From the NCBI GenBank assembly GCA_027482245.1, contig JAIXWG010000058.1:124001-188000 (forward strand): a stretch of 64,000 nucleotides of DNA, written 5' to 3'. A program made the translations under genes and the position numbers. The stretch comes from Acetobacteraceae bacterium. GTDB taxonomy: Bacteria; Pseudomonadota; Alphaproteobacteria; Acetobacterales; Acetobacteraceae. Below, in pieces: positions 51,101 through 59,586 of this stretch. Within the stretch, counting starts at the first letter, position 1, and each line of letters begins with the position of its first letter. A model generated the notes under the pieces. It saw nothing but the letters and a program-made list of their open reading frames with translations, had not been told where the DNA came from and did no database searches.

Positions 51101-52067
51101 TGCCGGGGACCTCTCGCCCCAGCTCGGCTCCATGCGCCGCTATGGCGGCTTCCCGGCCACGCTGCCCGGCAGCAACGGCACGCTGACCTCCCAGCAGGCC
51201 GCGCAAGCCGGCAATACGGGGTCGAGCCAGTCCGGCGTGGCGCTCGGCGCGGCCTATTCGCGGCCGGGCTTCACGGTCGATATCGGCACCACGCCGCTCG
51301 GCTTCCTGCAGGAGAACTATGTCGGCGGGATCGAGATCGCCCCCGAGATCGGGGACGGCGTCCGCCTGCGGCTGACGGCGGAACGCCGGGCGATGACGGA
51401 CACGCTGCTGTCCTGGGGCGGGCGGCGCGACCCCGTCACCAGCACCATCTGGGGCGGCGTCGTGCGCACCGGCGGCCGCGCGCAGATCGAGTTCAGCAGC
51501 GGCGAGACGAATTTCTACATCGCCGGCGGCTACTTCACCTTCGCCGGCGAGGGCGTGGCGGAGAACACCCGCATGGAGGCCGGCGCCGGCTTCCAGACGC
51601 CGATCTGGCGCACGGCGAACGAGGAACTCGTCACCGGCCTCGACCTTGTCTACTTCGCCTATGACAAGAACCTGCGCTTCTTCACGCTCGGCCATGGCGG
51701 CTATTTCAGCCCGCAGAGCTTCATCTCCGCCAACGTGCCGCTCGACTATCGCGGCCGGTCGGGCGACCTGTCCTACCGCGTCGGCGCGACGGTGGGGCTG
51801 ACCACCTTCACGGAGGACCGTACGCCGGTCTTCCCGAACGACGCCGCCCGCCAGGGTGCGCTGGCCTCGGCCGCCGCCTCCGACAGCTCGATCAACGCCT
51901 TCTACGCCGGACAGACCAAGACCGGCCTGACGGGCGGGCTGCGGGGCGACATCGAATACATGCTGACGCCGCAGCTCCGCATCGGCGGCGCGCTGCGCTT
52001 CGACCAGGCCGCGGATTGGAGCGAGACGCGCGGCCTGGTCTATGCCCGCTACCGCTTCGATCGCTGA
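48120..52067 (+). CDS. bcsC: Cellulose synthase outer-membrane subunit BcsC
   Basis: Outer-membrane exporter of 1315 residues. A signal sequence (LLGTALVAASLVMHPALA) is followed by about 17 to 20 TPR repeats (to about residue 880) such as ADALSGIAEAQAQLGNTAQAQDAL, a linker rich in Gln and Pro, and the BcsC beta-barrel domain (about 960-1315) ending in the typical aromatic finish YARYRFDR. The barrel passes the glucan chain and the TPRs bridge the periplasm and may bind peptidoglycan. The start ATG overlaps the bcsAB stop; a second ATG follows immediately. Confidence 0.94.
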   Translation: MMSLRHQAPPNLRPTLRAGLLGTALVAASLVMHPALAQERGVAALLDQANYWKLQNRPDQVIRTLERVLQVDARNADALSGIAEAQAQLGNTAQAQDALARLRASAPADPRTMQADAAVRTSTVDAAALAQARQLAQAGRNAEAVERYRQIFAGAPIPDTFALEYYQTLAGTEAGWREARDGIGALARRAPNNTAIQLANAQILTYREETRAQGIDQLRRLSGQGDSQQSATAAWRQALTWLGDGPDAVRPLEGYLQQFPDDAEIQRRLELARNPPATPADDIGLNRVAGWRNFNGNRLREAEENFNAVLALDPNDADGLGGLGLIRLRQGRQADARRLLTQAIEADPSRRASWERALQGASQRGGPAGPGGGGGGAPGPDIQAARNLVDAGNFSQAEAMLARITARNGGDRPDAEALLGDIALRQGNAGLAEQRYRAALARRGNFGAAMSGLANALQAQGKFNEAEEVYRRIGGTQAPQVRADALRAEAQRTDDPAAAAALLRAAVQNDPSNPWPRLDLARLMARSGQGADARALIEGSVASRATPDTIHAAAIFAMEQSRPAEAVRLLERIPANVRTPDQTRMLTSTRVQAQVAAAAALATQGRRQEARQQLLAMASRPDPSGEVGPAVVRALNAMNDPRGAQEAARHYAINARAQQPSTQLAAAGALMEAGLDQEAAQRATQIDPNRLTAEQRRTANGLASGLSIRAADQLNARGDRATAFDVLVPTLQNDPANPAANLALARLYQGARDHEQAGRIADAVLSRNPRDTDARTASLDAAIAARDWAKAEALISEGRALMPNDARVPLMEARLARAWGDQRRAQTALQQAAQLRRQQIGLDSQPPSVINGGILPQATVPQARATPGYENPFRRTPLAGQDLSPAQLQMMQASQGLAPAPQTSGMQGMQFAQLQLPNQTAQPNDPLLSEINRQLGEVREEAAPRINPALGMRVRSGDSGIDKLTESHAGAEGSVAMPGVGGRLTARVSAVSLDAGDLSPQLGSMRRYGGFPATLPGSNGTLTSQQAAQAGNTGSSQSGVALGAAYSRPGFTVDIGTTPLGFLQENYVGGIEIAPEIGDGVRLRLTAERRAMTDTLLSWGGRRDPVTSTIWGGVVRTGGRAQIEFSSGETNFYIAGGYFTFAGEGVAENTRMEAGAGFQTPIWRTANEELVTGLDLVYFAYDKNLRFFTLGHGGYFSPQSFISANVPLDYRGRSGDLSYRVGATVGLTTFTEDRTPVFPNDAARQGALASAAASDSSINAFYAGQTKTGLTGGLRGDIEYMLTPQLRIGGALRFDQAADWSETRGLVYARYRFDR

Positions 52068-52080
52068 CCGGGACGCGCGC

Positions 52081-52560
52081 ATGAACGAGAACACCCCGGC
52101 GGACGCCATGACGGCCGCCTACCTGGCTCGCCGCGGTGTCTCCGGCCAGTGGCGCGCCTTCCTGCGCGCGCTGGTGGAGACGCTGGACGCGCATCTGGAC
52201 GAGGCCGGGCGTGCGGCGCTGATGCGCATCATCGGTCGCCGCATGGCGGAGGCGATGAAGCTGCGGGAGGCCGATACGCTGCTGGCCTTCGAGGCCCAGG
52301 TGAATGAGGCGCTGGCCGGCGCCGAATGGGGCTTCTGCCGCCTGGCCGTGGATACGGAGGCGCGGCGCCTCGTCATCACCCACCAGGCCGCACCCGCCAT
52401 CGCGGCGGGCCAGGATGCCGAGGGCGCCTGGATCGGCGCGGTGCTGGAAGGGCTCTGGAGCGGCTGGCTGGCCGAACAGCCCGGCGCCGACCCGGCCATG
52501 GCCGCGACGGTCGCGACGACTGCGCCCGGCGAGGTCGTGCTGCACTACGCCAAGGGGTAG
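52081..52560 (+). CDS. bcsD: Cellulose synthase subunit BcsD
   Basis: 159-residue periplasmic protein that in Komagataeibacter forms an octamer with channels guiding four glucan chains into ordered crystalline fibrils. The pattern fits: YLARRGVSGQWRAFLRALVETLDAHLDEAGRAALMRIIGRRMAE, a helical segment, then WGFCRLAVDTEARRLVITHQAAP strands, ending VVLHYAKG. Length matches the usual 150 to 156 residues. The ATG 13 bp after bcsC is preferred over an earlier in-frame ATG inside bcsC. Presence of BcsD marks a type I operon. Confidence 0.9.
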   Translation: MNENTPADAMTAAYLARRGVSGQWRAFLRALVETLDAHLDEAGRAALMRIIGRRMAEAMKLREADTLLAFEAQVNEALAGAEWGFCRLAVDTEARRLVITHQAAPAIAAGQDAEGAWIGAVLEGLWSGWLAEQPGADPAMAATVATTAPGEVVLHYAKG

Positions 52561-52592
52561 GGGCGGGCGCTTCAGGCGCCACGCGGGCGATA

Positions 52593-52690
52593 CCCCCACC
52601 CCAACCCTCCCCCGCAAGCGCGGGGGAGGGGGCGGGTTGCGCCAAGGGCACTCCCTCCCCCGCGCTTGCGGGGGAGGGTCGGGGTGGGGG
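52593..52690. repeat. Paired 38-bp palindromic repeat (inverted pair)
   Basis: Two units of the family seen at 13742 and 25535, here as inverted copies (52593-52630 and 52653-52690) around a 22-nt spacer; one base differs between the arms. It fills the space between convergent bcsD and hyuA and would act as a bidirectional stop or mRNA end protector. Confidence 0.9.
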
Positions 52691-52717
52691 TGATCCCGTC
52701 CCTGACGGGGAATGCGC

Positions 52718-54766
52718 CTACCCTACCATCACCTCCAGCCACCCCCGCGCATCCAGCCGCGCGACATCGCCCGGCAGCAGCAGCACGGTCGTCGTGTCGC
52801 TCTCGACGATCGCCGGTCCCGGCACGGGCTGGCCCGGGGCGAGGTCCGCGAAGCTCCAGACCGGCAACTCCGCCATCGCGCCGGCTACGAAGGCGCGGCG
52901 CGTCGCGACCGGGGTCGCGGGCGGTGCATCCGGCAGCAGGGGCGCGGGCAGGGGGGGCAGGCGGCCCACCGCGGCGACGCGCGCCGTCACCAGCACCACC
53001 TCCTCGCCCCGTAGCGCATAGGTGAACAGCGCCTCGTGCCGCGCATGGAAAGCCTCCGCCAGCGCAGCCGGCAGGCCTTCCGCCGGCCAATCGACCGCGT
53101 CCAGCGGCACACCGACCTCGAAAACCTGTTCCCCGTATCGCATGTCGGCACTGCGGCGGATGGCCGGGTCGCCGGCCATCCATTGCGCCATGCGGTCCCG
53201 CGCCGCCGCTTCCAGTTCCGCGAACAATCCGCGGATCGCGGGTTCGTCGGGCAGCCCCGCCGCGCCCACCAAGCTCCGGGCAACCTCGTAGCGGAGGTCC
53301 GTCTGCAGCATCCCCCAGGCGGAAAGCCCCGCCGCCAGCAGCGGCACCGCGACCCTTCCCATGCCGAGGTCCCGCGCCACCGCGCTGGCATGCAGCCCGG
53401 CCGCGCCGCCGAAGCTCAGCAGCGTGAAGCCGCGCGGATCGACGCCGCGCCGCACGGTGGCGACCCGGATGCCATCCGCCATCGCCACATTGGCCAGCGC
53501 ATGGATGCCCGCCGCGCAGGCCATGCGGTCGAGGCCGAGCGTCCCCGCCAGCCGGTCCACCGCCGCCTCCGCCGCCGCGCGGTCCAGCCGCCGCGCGCCA
53601 CCCAGGAACCGGTCCGGGTCGAGATAGCCGAGCACGAGGTTCGCATCCGTCACCGCCGGCTCCACACCCCCGCCGCCATAGCAGGCCGGCCCCGGCACCG
53701 CGCCGGCGCTGCGCGGCCCGACGCGCATCATGCCGCCCGCGCCGACATGGGCGATGGACCCGCCGCCCGCGCCGAGGGTCACGATGTCGAGGCTCTCCAG
53801 CGCGATGCGCTCGCCGCCCACCACGCGGCCGCGGCCGAGCGCCGCCTCCGCGCCCTCGATCAGCGCCACATCCGTGGAGGTGCCGCCGACATCGAAGGTG
53901 ACGAGGTTGTCGCCGAGCCCGGCGCGCGCCAGCGCGAGCCCCGCCGCGACGCCACCCGCGGGCCCGGACAGCGCCGTGCCGGCCGCGAGCCGCGCCGCTT
54001 CCGCCACCGGCGCGACGCCGCCATGGGAGAGGATGACGAAGAGCGGGCCGTGGAAGCCGGCCTCGGTCAGCCGCGTCTCCAGCCGCGCGAGATACCCCGC
54101 GACGATGGGCCCGACCGCGGCGTTGACCACGGTGGTCGAGAAGCGCTCGAACTCCTTGATCTGCGGCAGCACGTCGCTCGACAGCGTCACATAGGCGCCG
54201 GGCATGGCGGCGCCCACCGCCGCGCCCACGGCCTGTTCATGCGCGGGGTCGCGCCATGAATGCAGCAGGCAGACGGCGACGCCCGCGACGCCCTCCTGCT
54301 TCAGCGTCGCGATGGCCGCGTCCAGCGAGGCCCGGTCCAGCGCCGTCTCCACCGCCCCATCGGGGCGGATGCGCTCCCGCAGCGGCAGGCGCAGGCGGCG
54401 CGGCACCAGCGGCGCGGGGATGGGGAGGCGGAGGTCGTAGCGTTCGGGCTTCAGCCCCTCCCGCATCTCGATGACGTCGCGATGGCCCTCGGTCGTGATC
54501 ATGCCGATGCGGGCGGTGCGGCGTTCCAGCAGGGCGTTGGTGGCGACGGTGGTGCCGTGCACCAGGCGCTCCGTCACCTCCAGCATCTCCGCCACCGTGA
54601 TGTGCAGCATGGCGGCCAGCACGCCGAGCCCATCCAGCACCCCGCGGGACTGGTCGTCCGGCGTCGTCGCGGCCTTGGCCAGCAGCGTCGCGCCATCGGC
54701 GCCGACGCAGACCACGTCGGTGAAGGTGCCGCCGACATCGACGCCGATGCGATAGGGACCCATCAT
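52718..54766 (-). CDS. hyuA: Hydantoinase/oxoprolinase subunit A (HyuA)
   Basis: 682-residue ATP-dependent subunit of the hydantoinase A/5-oxoprolinase family. The N-terminus YRIGVDVGGTFTDVV is the ATPase phosphate-binding element, followed by HGTTVATNALLERR, DVGGTSTDVAL and GAGGGSIAHVGAGG. These enzymes open cyclic amides such as hydantoins or 5-oxoproline, or carboxylate ketones. The start is the first of two adjacent ATGs. It begins 3 bp after hyuB and completes a two-subunit enzyme. Confidence 0.9.
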   Translation of the reverse strand: MMGPYRIGVDVGGTFTDVVCVGADGATLLAKAATTPDDQSRGVLDGLGVLAAMLHITVAEMLEVTERLVHGTTVATNALLERRTARIGMITTEGHRDVIEMREGLKPERYDLRLPIPAPLVPRRLRLPLRERIRPDGAVETALDRASLDAAIATLKQEGVAGVAVCLLHSWRDPAHEQAVGAAVGAAMPGAYVTLSSDVLPQIKEFERFSTTVVNAAVGPIVAGYLARLETRLTEAGFHGPLFVILSHGGVAPVAEAARLAAGTALSGPAGGVAAGLALARAGLGDNLVTFDVGGTSTDVALIEGAEAALGRGRVVGGERIALESLDIVTLGAGGGSIAHVGAGGMMRVGPRSAGAVPGPACYGGGGVEPAVTDANLVLGYLDPDRFLGGARRLDRAAAEAAVDRLAGTLGLDRMACAAGIHALANVAMADGIRVATVRRGVDPRGFTLLSFGGAAGLHASAVARDLGMGRVAVPLLAAGLSAWGMLQTDLRYEVARSLVGAAGLPDEPAIRGLFAELEAAARDRMAQWMAGDPAIRRSADMRYGEQVFEVGVPLDAVDWPAEGLPAALAEAFHARHEALFTYALRGEEVVLVTARVAAVGRLPPLPAPLLPDAPPATPVATRRAFVAGAMAELPVWSFADLAPGQPVPGPAIVESDTTTVLLLPGDVARLDARGWLEVMVG

Positions 54767-54769
54767 GGC

Positions 54770-56416
54770 TCAGACCAGCCCTTCGCGCTTGTCGGCCTCG
54801 ATCGCCGCGGGATCGCGGCGTGCCTTGTCGCCCCAGCCGCCGCCGCCGCCGGACCTGACGATCAGCCGGTCCCCGGGCTGCAGCACCACGCCGGCCTCCT
54901 TCGTCCTGAGGTCGCGCTCCGTGCCATCGGCGTGGCGCAGCGTGTAGTGGTGGGGCGCGCCATCCTGGCCGCCCAGCATCCCGGCCGCGCCATGGCGCAC
55001 GCCGTCACCGGCGGTATTGGCGCGGGCCTCGCCTTCCGTCTCGATGCGCAGGTCGAGTTCCGCGCCGAGGCCGCCGCGATGCTGGCCCTCGCCCCCCGAT
55101 CCCGGGCGCAACTCGTGATGCGCGAAGAAGAGGGGAAAGCGCGCCTCCGCCATCTCGACGCTGCCGAATTTCAGCCCGCCGGCGGAATGCCATTCGCCGA
55201 CGGAGGACCAGCCATCCCCCTTCGCATGCCCGCCGCCGCCGGGCCGCGCATGGAACAGGTGCCAGACGAAGCGCCGCCCGGCACGGCGCGGGTCGGTGCC
55301 CTGGATCGCGACGCGGAAGCGCCGCCCCCAGCCGCCCATGGCGCGATCCGGGCAGGCCGGCGCCAGCGCCTTCACGATCGCCTCGACGATCTCGTTGGAG
55401 CAGTGGCTGGTGCAGAGCGTGACGGCCGCGCCGGGCCGGGCATTCACCACCGACCCCTCCCGCGCCGTCAGGTCCAGCGCGCGGAAGGCGCCGTCATTCT
55501 TCGCGACCTCGGGGTCGAGCAGATAGGCCAGCGCCATCCGCGCGGCCGACAGCGTGTTGGGCCAGGACGAATTGACGAAGCCCCGCACTTGGTCGTCGGA
55601 GCCCGAGAGATCGACGGAAACCTGCCCGCCGCGCTTCCTGACCTTCGCGCGGATGGTGATGTCGGTCGCGCCATGCCCGTCATCGTCCAGCACGGCCTCG
55701 CCTTCATAGTCGCCGTCGGCCCATTCGCCGATGATCCGCCGCGCATGGGCTTCCGACAGGTCGAGGATGGCGTCCACCGCGGAGGCCAGCTTCGCGCCGC
55801 CGTGTTGCGCCAGCAGCGCATCCATCCGCTTCGCCCCCAGCCGCGCCGCGCCCCACATCGCCATCAGGTCGCCGGTGAAGTCGCGCGGGATGCGGGTGTT
55901 CAGCGCCAGCATGCGCACCAGGTCGTCGCGCAGCGCGTCACCCTCGCCGAGGCGGATCGGCGGGATGCGGATACCCTCCTGCCAGATCTCATGCGCCGCC
56001 GGGTTGTAGCCGCCATGCGTTGCGCCGCCGATGTCGGACTGGTGCGCGCGCACGACGGTCAGGAAGCGGAGGGTCGTGCCCTCGAAGACGGGTTGGATGA
56101 TCGTCAGGTCCGGCAGGTGCGAACCGCCATGCCAGGGGTCGTTCAGCAGGTAGCATTCGCCAGGCGCGATCCGCCCCCCGAACGCCTCCAGCACCGCCTT
56201 CGCCGCCAGCGGCATGGCGCCGACATGGACGGGGATGTGGTCCGCCTGCGCCACCAGCCGCGCCTGGTCGTCACACAGCGCGATGGAGAAGTCGCGCGAC
56301 GAGTTGAGGATCTGGGAGGTGGCGGTGCGCAGCAGCGCCTCCCCCATCTCCTCCACCACCGCGCGGAAGCGGTTCTCCAGCACCGCGAGTGTCACGGGGT
56401 CGGGTGTGTCTGTCAT
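54770..56416 (-). CDS. hyuB: Hydantoinase/oxoprolinase subunit B (HyuB)
   Basis: 548-residue partner of the HyuA subunit. Motifs include ENRFRAVVEEMGEALLRTATSQILNSSRDFS, LLNDPWHGGSHLPDLTIIQPVF with the metal-binding N-D-P-x-x-G-G-x-H, VVRAHQSDIGG and a C-terminal GGGGGWGD. The order hyuB then hyuA in the transcript is unusual relative to hyuA-hyuB, but the pair is tight. Substrate unknown; a linked permease is absent. Confidence 0.9.
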   Translation of the reverse strand: MTDTPDPVTLAVLENRFRAVVEEMGEALLRTATSQILNSSRDFSIALCDDQARLVAQADHIPVHVGAMPLAAKAVLEAFGGRIAPGECYLLNDPWHGGSHLPDLTIIQPVFEGTTLRFLTVVRAHQSDIGGATHGGYNPAAHEIWQEGIRIPPIRLGEGDALRDDLVRMLALNTRIPRDFTGDLMAMWGAARLGAKRMDALLAQHGGAKLASAVDAILDLSEAHARRIIGEWADGDYEGEAVLDDDGHGATDITIRAKVRKRGGQVSVDLSGSDDQVRGFVNSSWPNTLSAARMALAYLLDPEVAKNDGAFRALDLTAREGSVVNARPGAAVTLCTSHCSNEIVEAIVKALAPACPDRAMGGWGRRFRVAIQGTDPRRAGRRFVWHLFHARPGGGGHAKGDGWSSVGEWHSAGGLKFGSVEMAEARFPLFFAHHELRPGSGGEGQHRGGLGAELDLRIETEGEARANTAGDGVRHGAAGMLGGQDGAPHHYTLRHADGTERDLRTKEAGVVLQPGDRLIVRSGGGGGWGDKARRDPAAIEADKREGLV

Positions 56417-56541
56417 GGCGCGACGGTCCCGCCGCGCCCCCGGGGCGTCAAGGGAGGGATGCCGCGCGCGATGTCGTGATCGTGTCGCCAGCGAACCCTT
56501 GGGGCTGCGATGCGCTGCGCGGCGGGAAGGATGGGGACCCG

Positions 56542-58068
56542 ATGTTCGTATCGAAGACGGCGGACCACGCCCGTACGCGCCTGCCCCGCCGCCGGGCGCG
56601 GTGGCGATGGATCATCGCGCCCGCCGTCCTCCTCCTCCTGCCCTTCCTGCTGCGGTCGGTGGCGCTGCGTGCCAGCGTGGTGGACCCGGATGAGGGTCTC
56701 TACCTCGTCCAGGCCGTCGCCTGGCTGAAGGGGGGCTGGCCCTACCTGGCGGTGTGGGACATGCACCCCGTGGGCGCGCCGGCGCTGCTGACCGTGGCGC
56801 TGGCCCTGGTGCCGGACCCGCTGCTGGCGCTGCGCCTGGCGGGCATGGTGGCCGTGGCGGCGACATCGCTGCTGCTGATGCGCCTGGTGGTGCGGCTCGG
56901 CGCCAGCCGGGCGGCGGGCTTCGCGGCGGGGGTGCTCTATGCCGCGCACACGCTGGTGCTGGGCGGCCTGGCGACCAACACGGAAATCCTCTTCGCACCC
57001 TTCATGGTGGCCGGCGCCACGCTGCTGATGACGGAAACCCTGGCGGACCGAGCGCCGCGCCCGGCGGTGGTGTTCCTGGCCGGCCTCTGGTTCGGCCTGG
57101 CGCTCTGGGTGAAGCAGGTGGTGGGGCTCGAAGCCTCCGCGCTGTGGCTGACCATGGCGGGGGTGGTGCTGGCGCAGCGCCGCGCCGGCATCGGGGGCGT
57201 GCTGGTCCTGGCGCTGGCCTTCGCGCTGGGCTGCGCGCTGCCCACCGCGATGACGGCCGGCCTCTATGCCGCGCAGGGCGAATTCGCGACCTGGTGGCAC
57301 AGCAACGTCACGGTGCTGCTGAACTATTCGGCGGTGGAGGACGGATCCCCCGGCCTGCGGCGCGGCACGGCGGCGGTGGCGGGCTTCCTGCTGTGGCTGA
57401 TGGCGGCGGCGGGGCTGCTGGTGCTGGCCCGGCCGGCTTCGCGCCGCCGGGCGCTGCTGCTGCTGCCCTGGCTGGGCGCGGCCGCGGTGCAGGCCGTGGC
57501 GCCCGGCAAGTATTTCGACCACTACTTCCTGATGCTGCTGCCCCCGCTCTGCGCGCTCGCGGCACTGGGGCTGGAAGCGGGCGCGATCCGCGCCGGCCGC
57601 CGGGGCGCCCGCGCCGGGGCGGTGGTGGTGCTGGCCGCCGCCATCGCGGCCCTGCCCATCGCCACCATCCTGGTGCCGCGCCTGGCCAACGGCTTCGGCT
57701 GGCGCCTGGCCGACCCGCCCGCCCAGGTCGCCGCCCTCGCGCGGGCGGAACTCGCGCCCGGGGAGGTGCTGTTCCTCGCGAACTGGCATCCCGTGGTCTA
57801 TGCGCTGGCCGGGATCGATCCCCCCTCCCGCCTCGCCTTCCCGACGCATCTCGCCGGGCTGCACGCGCCGCTGACGGGCATGGATTACGAGGCGGAGCTC
57901 GACCGCGTGCTGGCGATCCCGCCGCGCCTGATCGTGATCGCCCCGTCGCGCTGGTGGCTGGTGCGGCCGGAAGCGAAGGCGCGCATCGAGGCCGCGCTGG
58001 TCGGCTATGACCGCATCGCGGCCATCCCGGACGGCGAAGGTCCCGTGGAGGTCTGGCGGCGCCGCTGA
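56542..58068 (+). CDS. GT39/ArnT-like membrane glycosyltransferase
   Basis: 508 residues with about ten hydrophobic helices. The first periplasmic loop has VVDPDEGLYL, the D-E motif of polyprenyl-phosphate-sugar transferases (GT39/GT83 type), and HPVGAPALLTVAL follows. A conserved helix pattern and a soluble C-terminal region (about 420-508) complete it. These enzymes transfer a sugar from a lipid carrier to protein or lipid A on the periplasmic side. Its acceptor is unknown. The start is the ATG of MFVSKTADHAR; the frame is open upstream through the divergent gap. It is followed 12 bp later by an acyl-CoA ligase. Confidence 0.82.
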   Translation: MFVSKTADHARTRLPRRRARWRWIIAPAVLLLLPFLLRSVALRASVVDPDEGLYLVQAVAWLKGGWPYLAVWDMHPVGAPALLTVALALVPDPLLALRLAGMVAVAATSLLLMRLVVRLGASRAAGFAAGVLYAAHTLVLGGLATNTEILFAPFMVAGATLLMTETLADRAPRPAVVFLAGLWFGLALWVKQVVGLEASALWLTMAGVVLAQRRAGIGGVLVLALAFALGCALPTAMTAGLYAAQGEFATWWHSNVTVLLNYSAVEDGSPGLRRGTAAVAGFLLWLMAAAGLLVLARPASRRRALLLLPWLGAAAVQAVAPGKYFDHYFLMLLPPLCALAALGLEAGAIRAGRRGARAGAVVVLAAAIAALPIATILVPRLANGFGWRLADPPAQVAALARAELAPGEVLFLANWHPVVYALAGIDPPSRLAFPTHLAGLHAPLTGMDYEAELDRVLAIPPRLIVIAPSRWWLVRPEAKARIEAALVGYDRIAAIPDGEGPVEVWRRR

Positions 58069-58080
58069 GGCCGCCGCATC

Positions 58081-59586
58081 ATGGGGCCGATGTCCCGCCC
58101 CGCCACCCTGACCCAGCTGATCGAGACCACGGCGCGCCGCGTGCCCGATGCCGTGGCCTTCGGCGGCCTGACCTGGGCGGAGGCCGCGGCCGCGGTGCGG
58201 CGGCTGGCGGGTGGCCTTGCCGAAGCCGGCATCGGGCCCGGCGACCGCGTCGCCCTCTTCCTGCCGAACCGCCCCGATTTCCTGTTGCTGCTGCTGGCGC
58301 TCGCGCGGCGGGGGGCGACGGCGATCCTGCTGAACACCCGCTTCCGCGCGGCCGAGATCGGCAACCTGCTGGAACGCGCCGCCCCCAAGGCCATCGCCAT
58401 CGCCCGCGACTTCCCGGCCGTGAACGCCGAGGCGGTGCTGGAGGCGGTGCCGCCCGCGCAGCGCGCCTCGCTCCGCCTGGTGCTGGTGATGGATGCGCGG
58501 GGGATGGACCGCATCCTCGACCTGCCGGTGAAGCGGCGCGCCACGCTGGTCTCGGCCGCGGAGGCGCCGGACCTCGCGACGCCCGGGGCCGAATGCCTCA
58601 CCTTCACCACCTCCGGCACCACGGCCGGGCCGAAGCTGGTGCTGCACCGCCAGGCCTCCATCGCGGGGCATGCGGCGGAGGTCGCGGCGCGGATCGGCAT
58701 GGATGCGCCCGGCGCGGGGCTGCTGGCGGCCGTGCCGCTCTGCGGGACCTTCGGCCTGGCCTCCGCGCTCGCGGCCGTCGCGGGCGGCGCCGCCATCGTC
58801 TGCATGGAACGCTTCGACGCGCAGGAAGCGGATGCACTGATCCGCCAGCACTGGATCACCCACATGGTCGGCGGCGACGAATTGCTGCTGAAGCTGGCGG
58901 AGGCCGCGAATGGCCGCCCCTACGCCCCCTTCGCCTTCACCGGCTTCGCCAATTTCCACGGCCAGGCGGAGCGCGTGATGGAGGCCTCCGCCGCCCTCAA
59001 TTTGGCCGTCCGCGGCGTCTATGGCAGTTCGGAGGCGCAGGCCCTCTTCGCCCTCCAGGACGCCGAAGGCCCCCACGCCGCCATCGGCGGCGGCCTCCCT
59101 GCCAGTCCTGAAGGAAGCTTCGCCATCGCCGAGGATGGGGAACTGCTGCTGCGCGGCCCCTCGCTGTTCGACCGCTACCTCGGTGACGAGGCCGCGACGG
59201 CGAAAGCCCGCGACCCCGAAGGCTGGTTCCGCACCGGCGACCTCGCCACCGCCCAGCCCGAAGGCGGCTTCGCCTTCGTCACGCGCCGCGGCGACGCGCT
59301 CCGCCTCGGCGGCTTCCTCGTCTCCCCGGAGGAGATCGAGGCTTTTCTTCAGGCACAGCCCGGTGTCCAGGCGGCCCAGGTGGTCGAGCATGAGGGAAAG
59401 CCCGTCGCCTTCGTCATCCCCGGCGATGGCTATGAGGAGGCCGCGCTGATGGCCGCCTGCCAGGCCAGCCTGGCGCGCTTCAAGCAGCCGGGGCGGATCA
59501 TCCCGCTCGACGCCTTCCCGGTCACCGATGGGCCGAACGGGCCGAAGATCCAGCGCGCCGAGCTGCGCCGCATGGCCGCCGGGTGA
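58081..59586 (+). CDS. AMP-dependent acyl-CoA synthetase/ligase
   Basis: ANL-family adenylating enzyme of 501 residues that activates a carboxylic acid as acyl-AMP then acyl-CoA. The phosphate loop TTSGTTAGPK is at 176-185, RGVYGSSEAQALFAL is the A5-like segment, WFRTGDLA the hinge aspartate motif and GPNGPKIQRAEL the late lysine loop (K in PKIQ). The acid specificity cannot be read. It may start at ATG 58090 instead. The stop overlaps the MFS gene start as GTGA, so the two are coupled; no evident pathway link is seen. Confidence 0.88.
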   Translation: MGPMSRPATLTQLIETTARRVPDAVAFGGLTWAEAAAAVRRLAGGLAEAGIGPGDRVALFLPNRPDFLLLLLALARRGATAILLNTRFRAAEIGNLLERAAPKAIAIARDFPAVNAEAVLEAVPPAQRASLRLVLVMDARGMDRILDLPVKRRATLVSAAEAPDLATPGAECLTFTTSGTTAGPKLVLHRQASIAGHAAEVAARIGMDAPGAGLLAAVPLCGTFGLASALAAVAGGAAIVCMERFDAQEADALIRQHWITHMVGGDELLLKLAEAANGRPYAPFAFTGFANFHGQAERVMEASAALNLAVRGVYGSSEAQALFALQDAEGPHAAIGGGLPASPEGSFAIAEDGELLLRGPSLFDRYLGDEAATAKARDPEGWFRTGDLATAQPEGGFAFVTRRGDALRLGGFLVSPEEIEAFLQAQPGVQAAQVVEHEGKPVAFVIPGDGYEEAALMAACQASLARFKQPGRIIPLDAFPVTDGPNGPKIQRAELRRMAAG

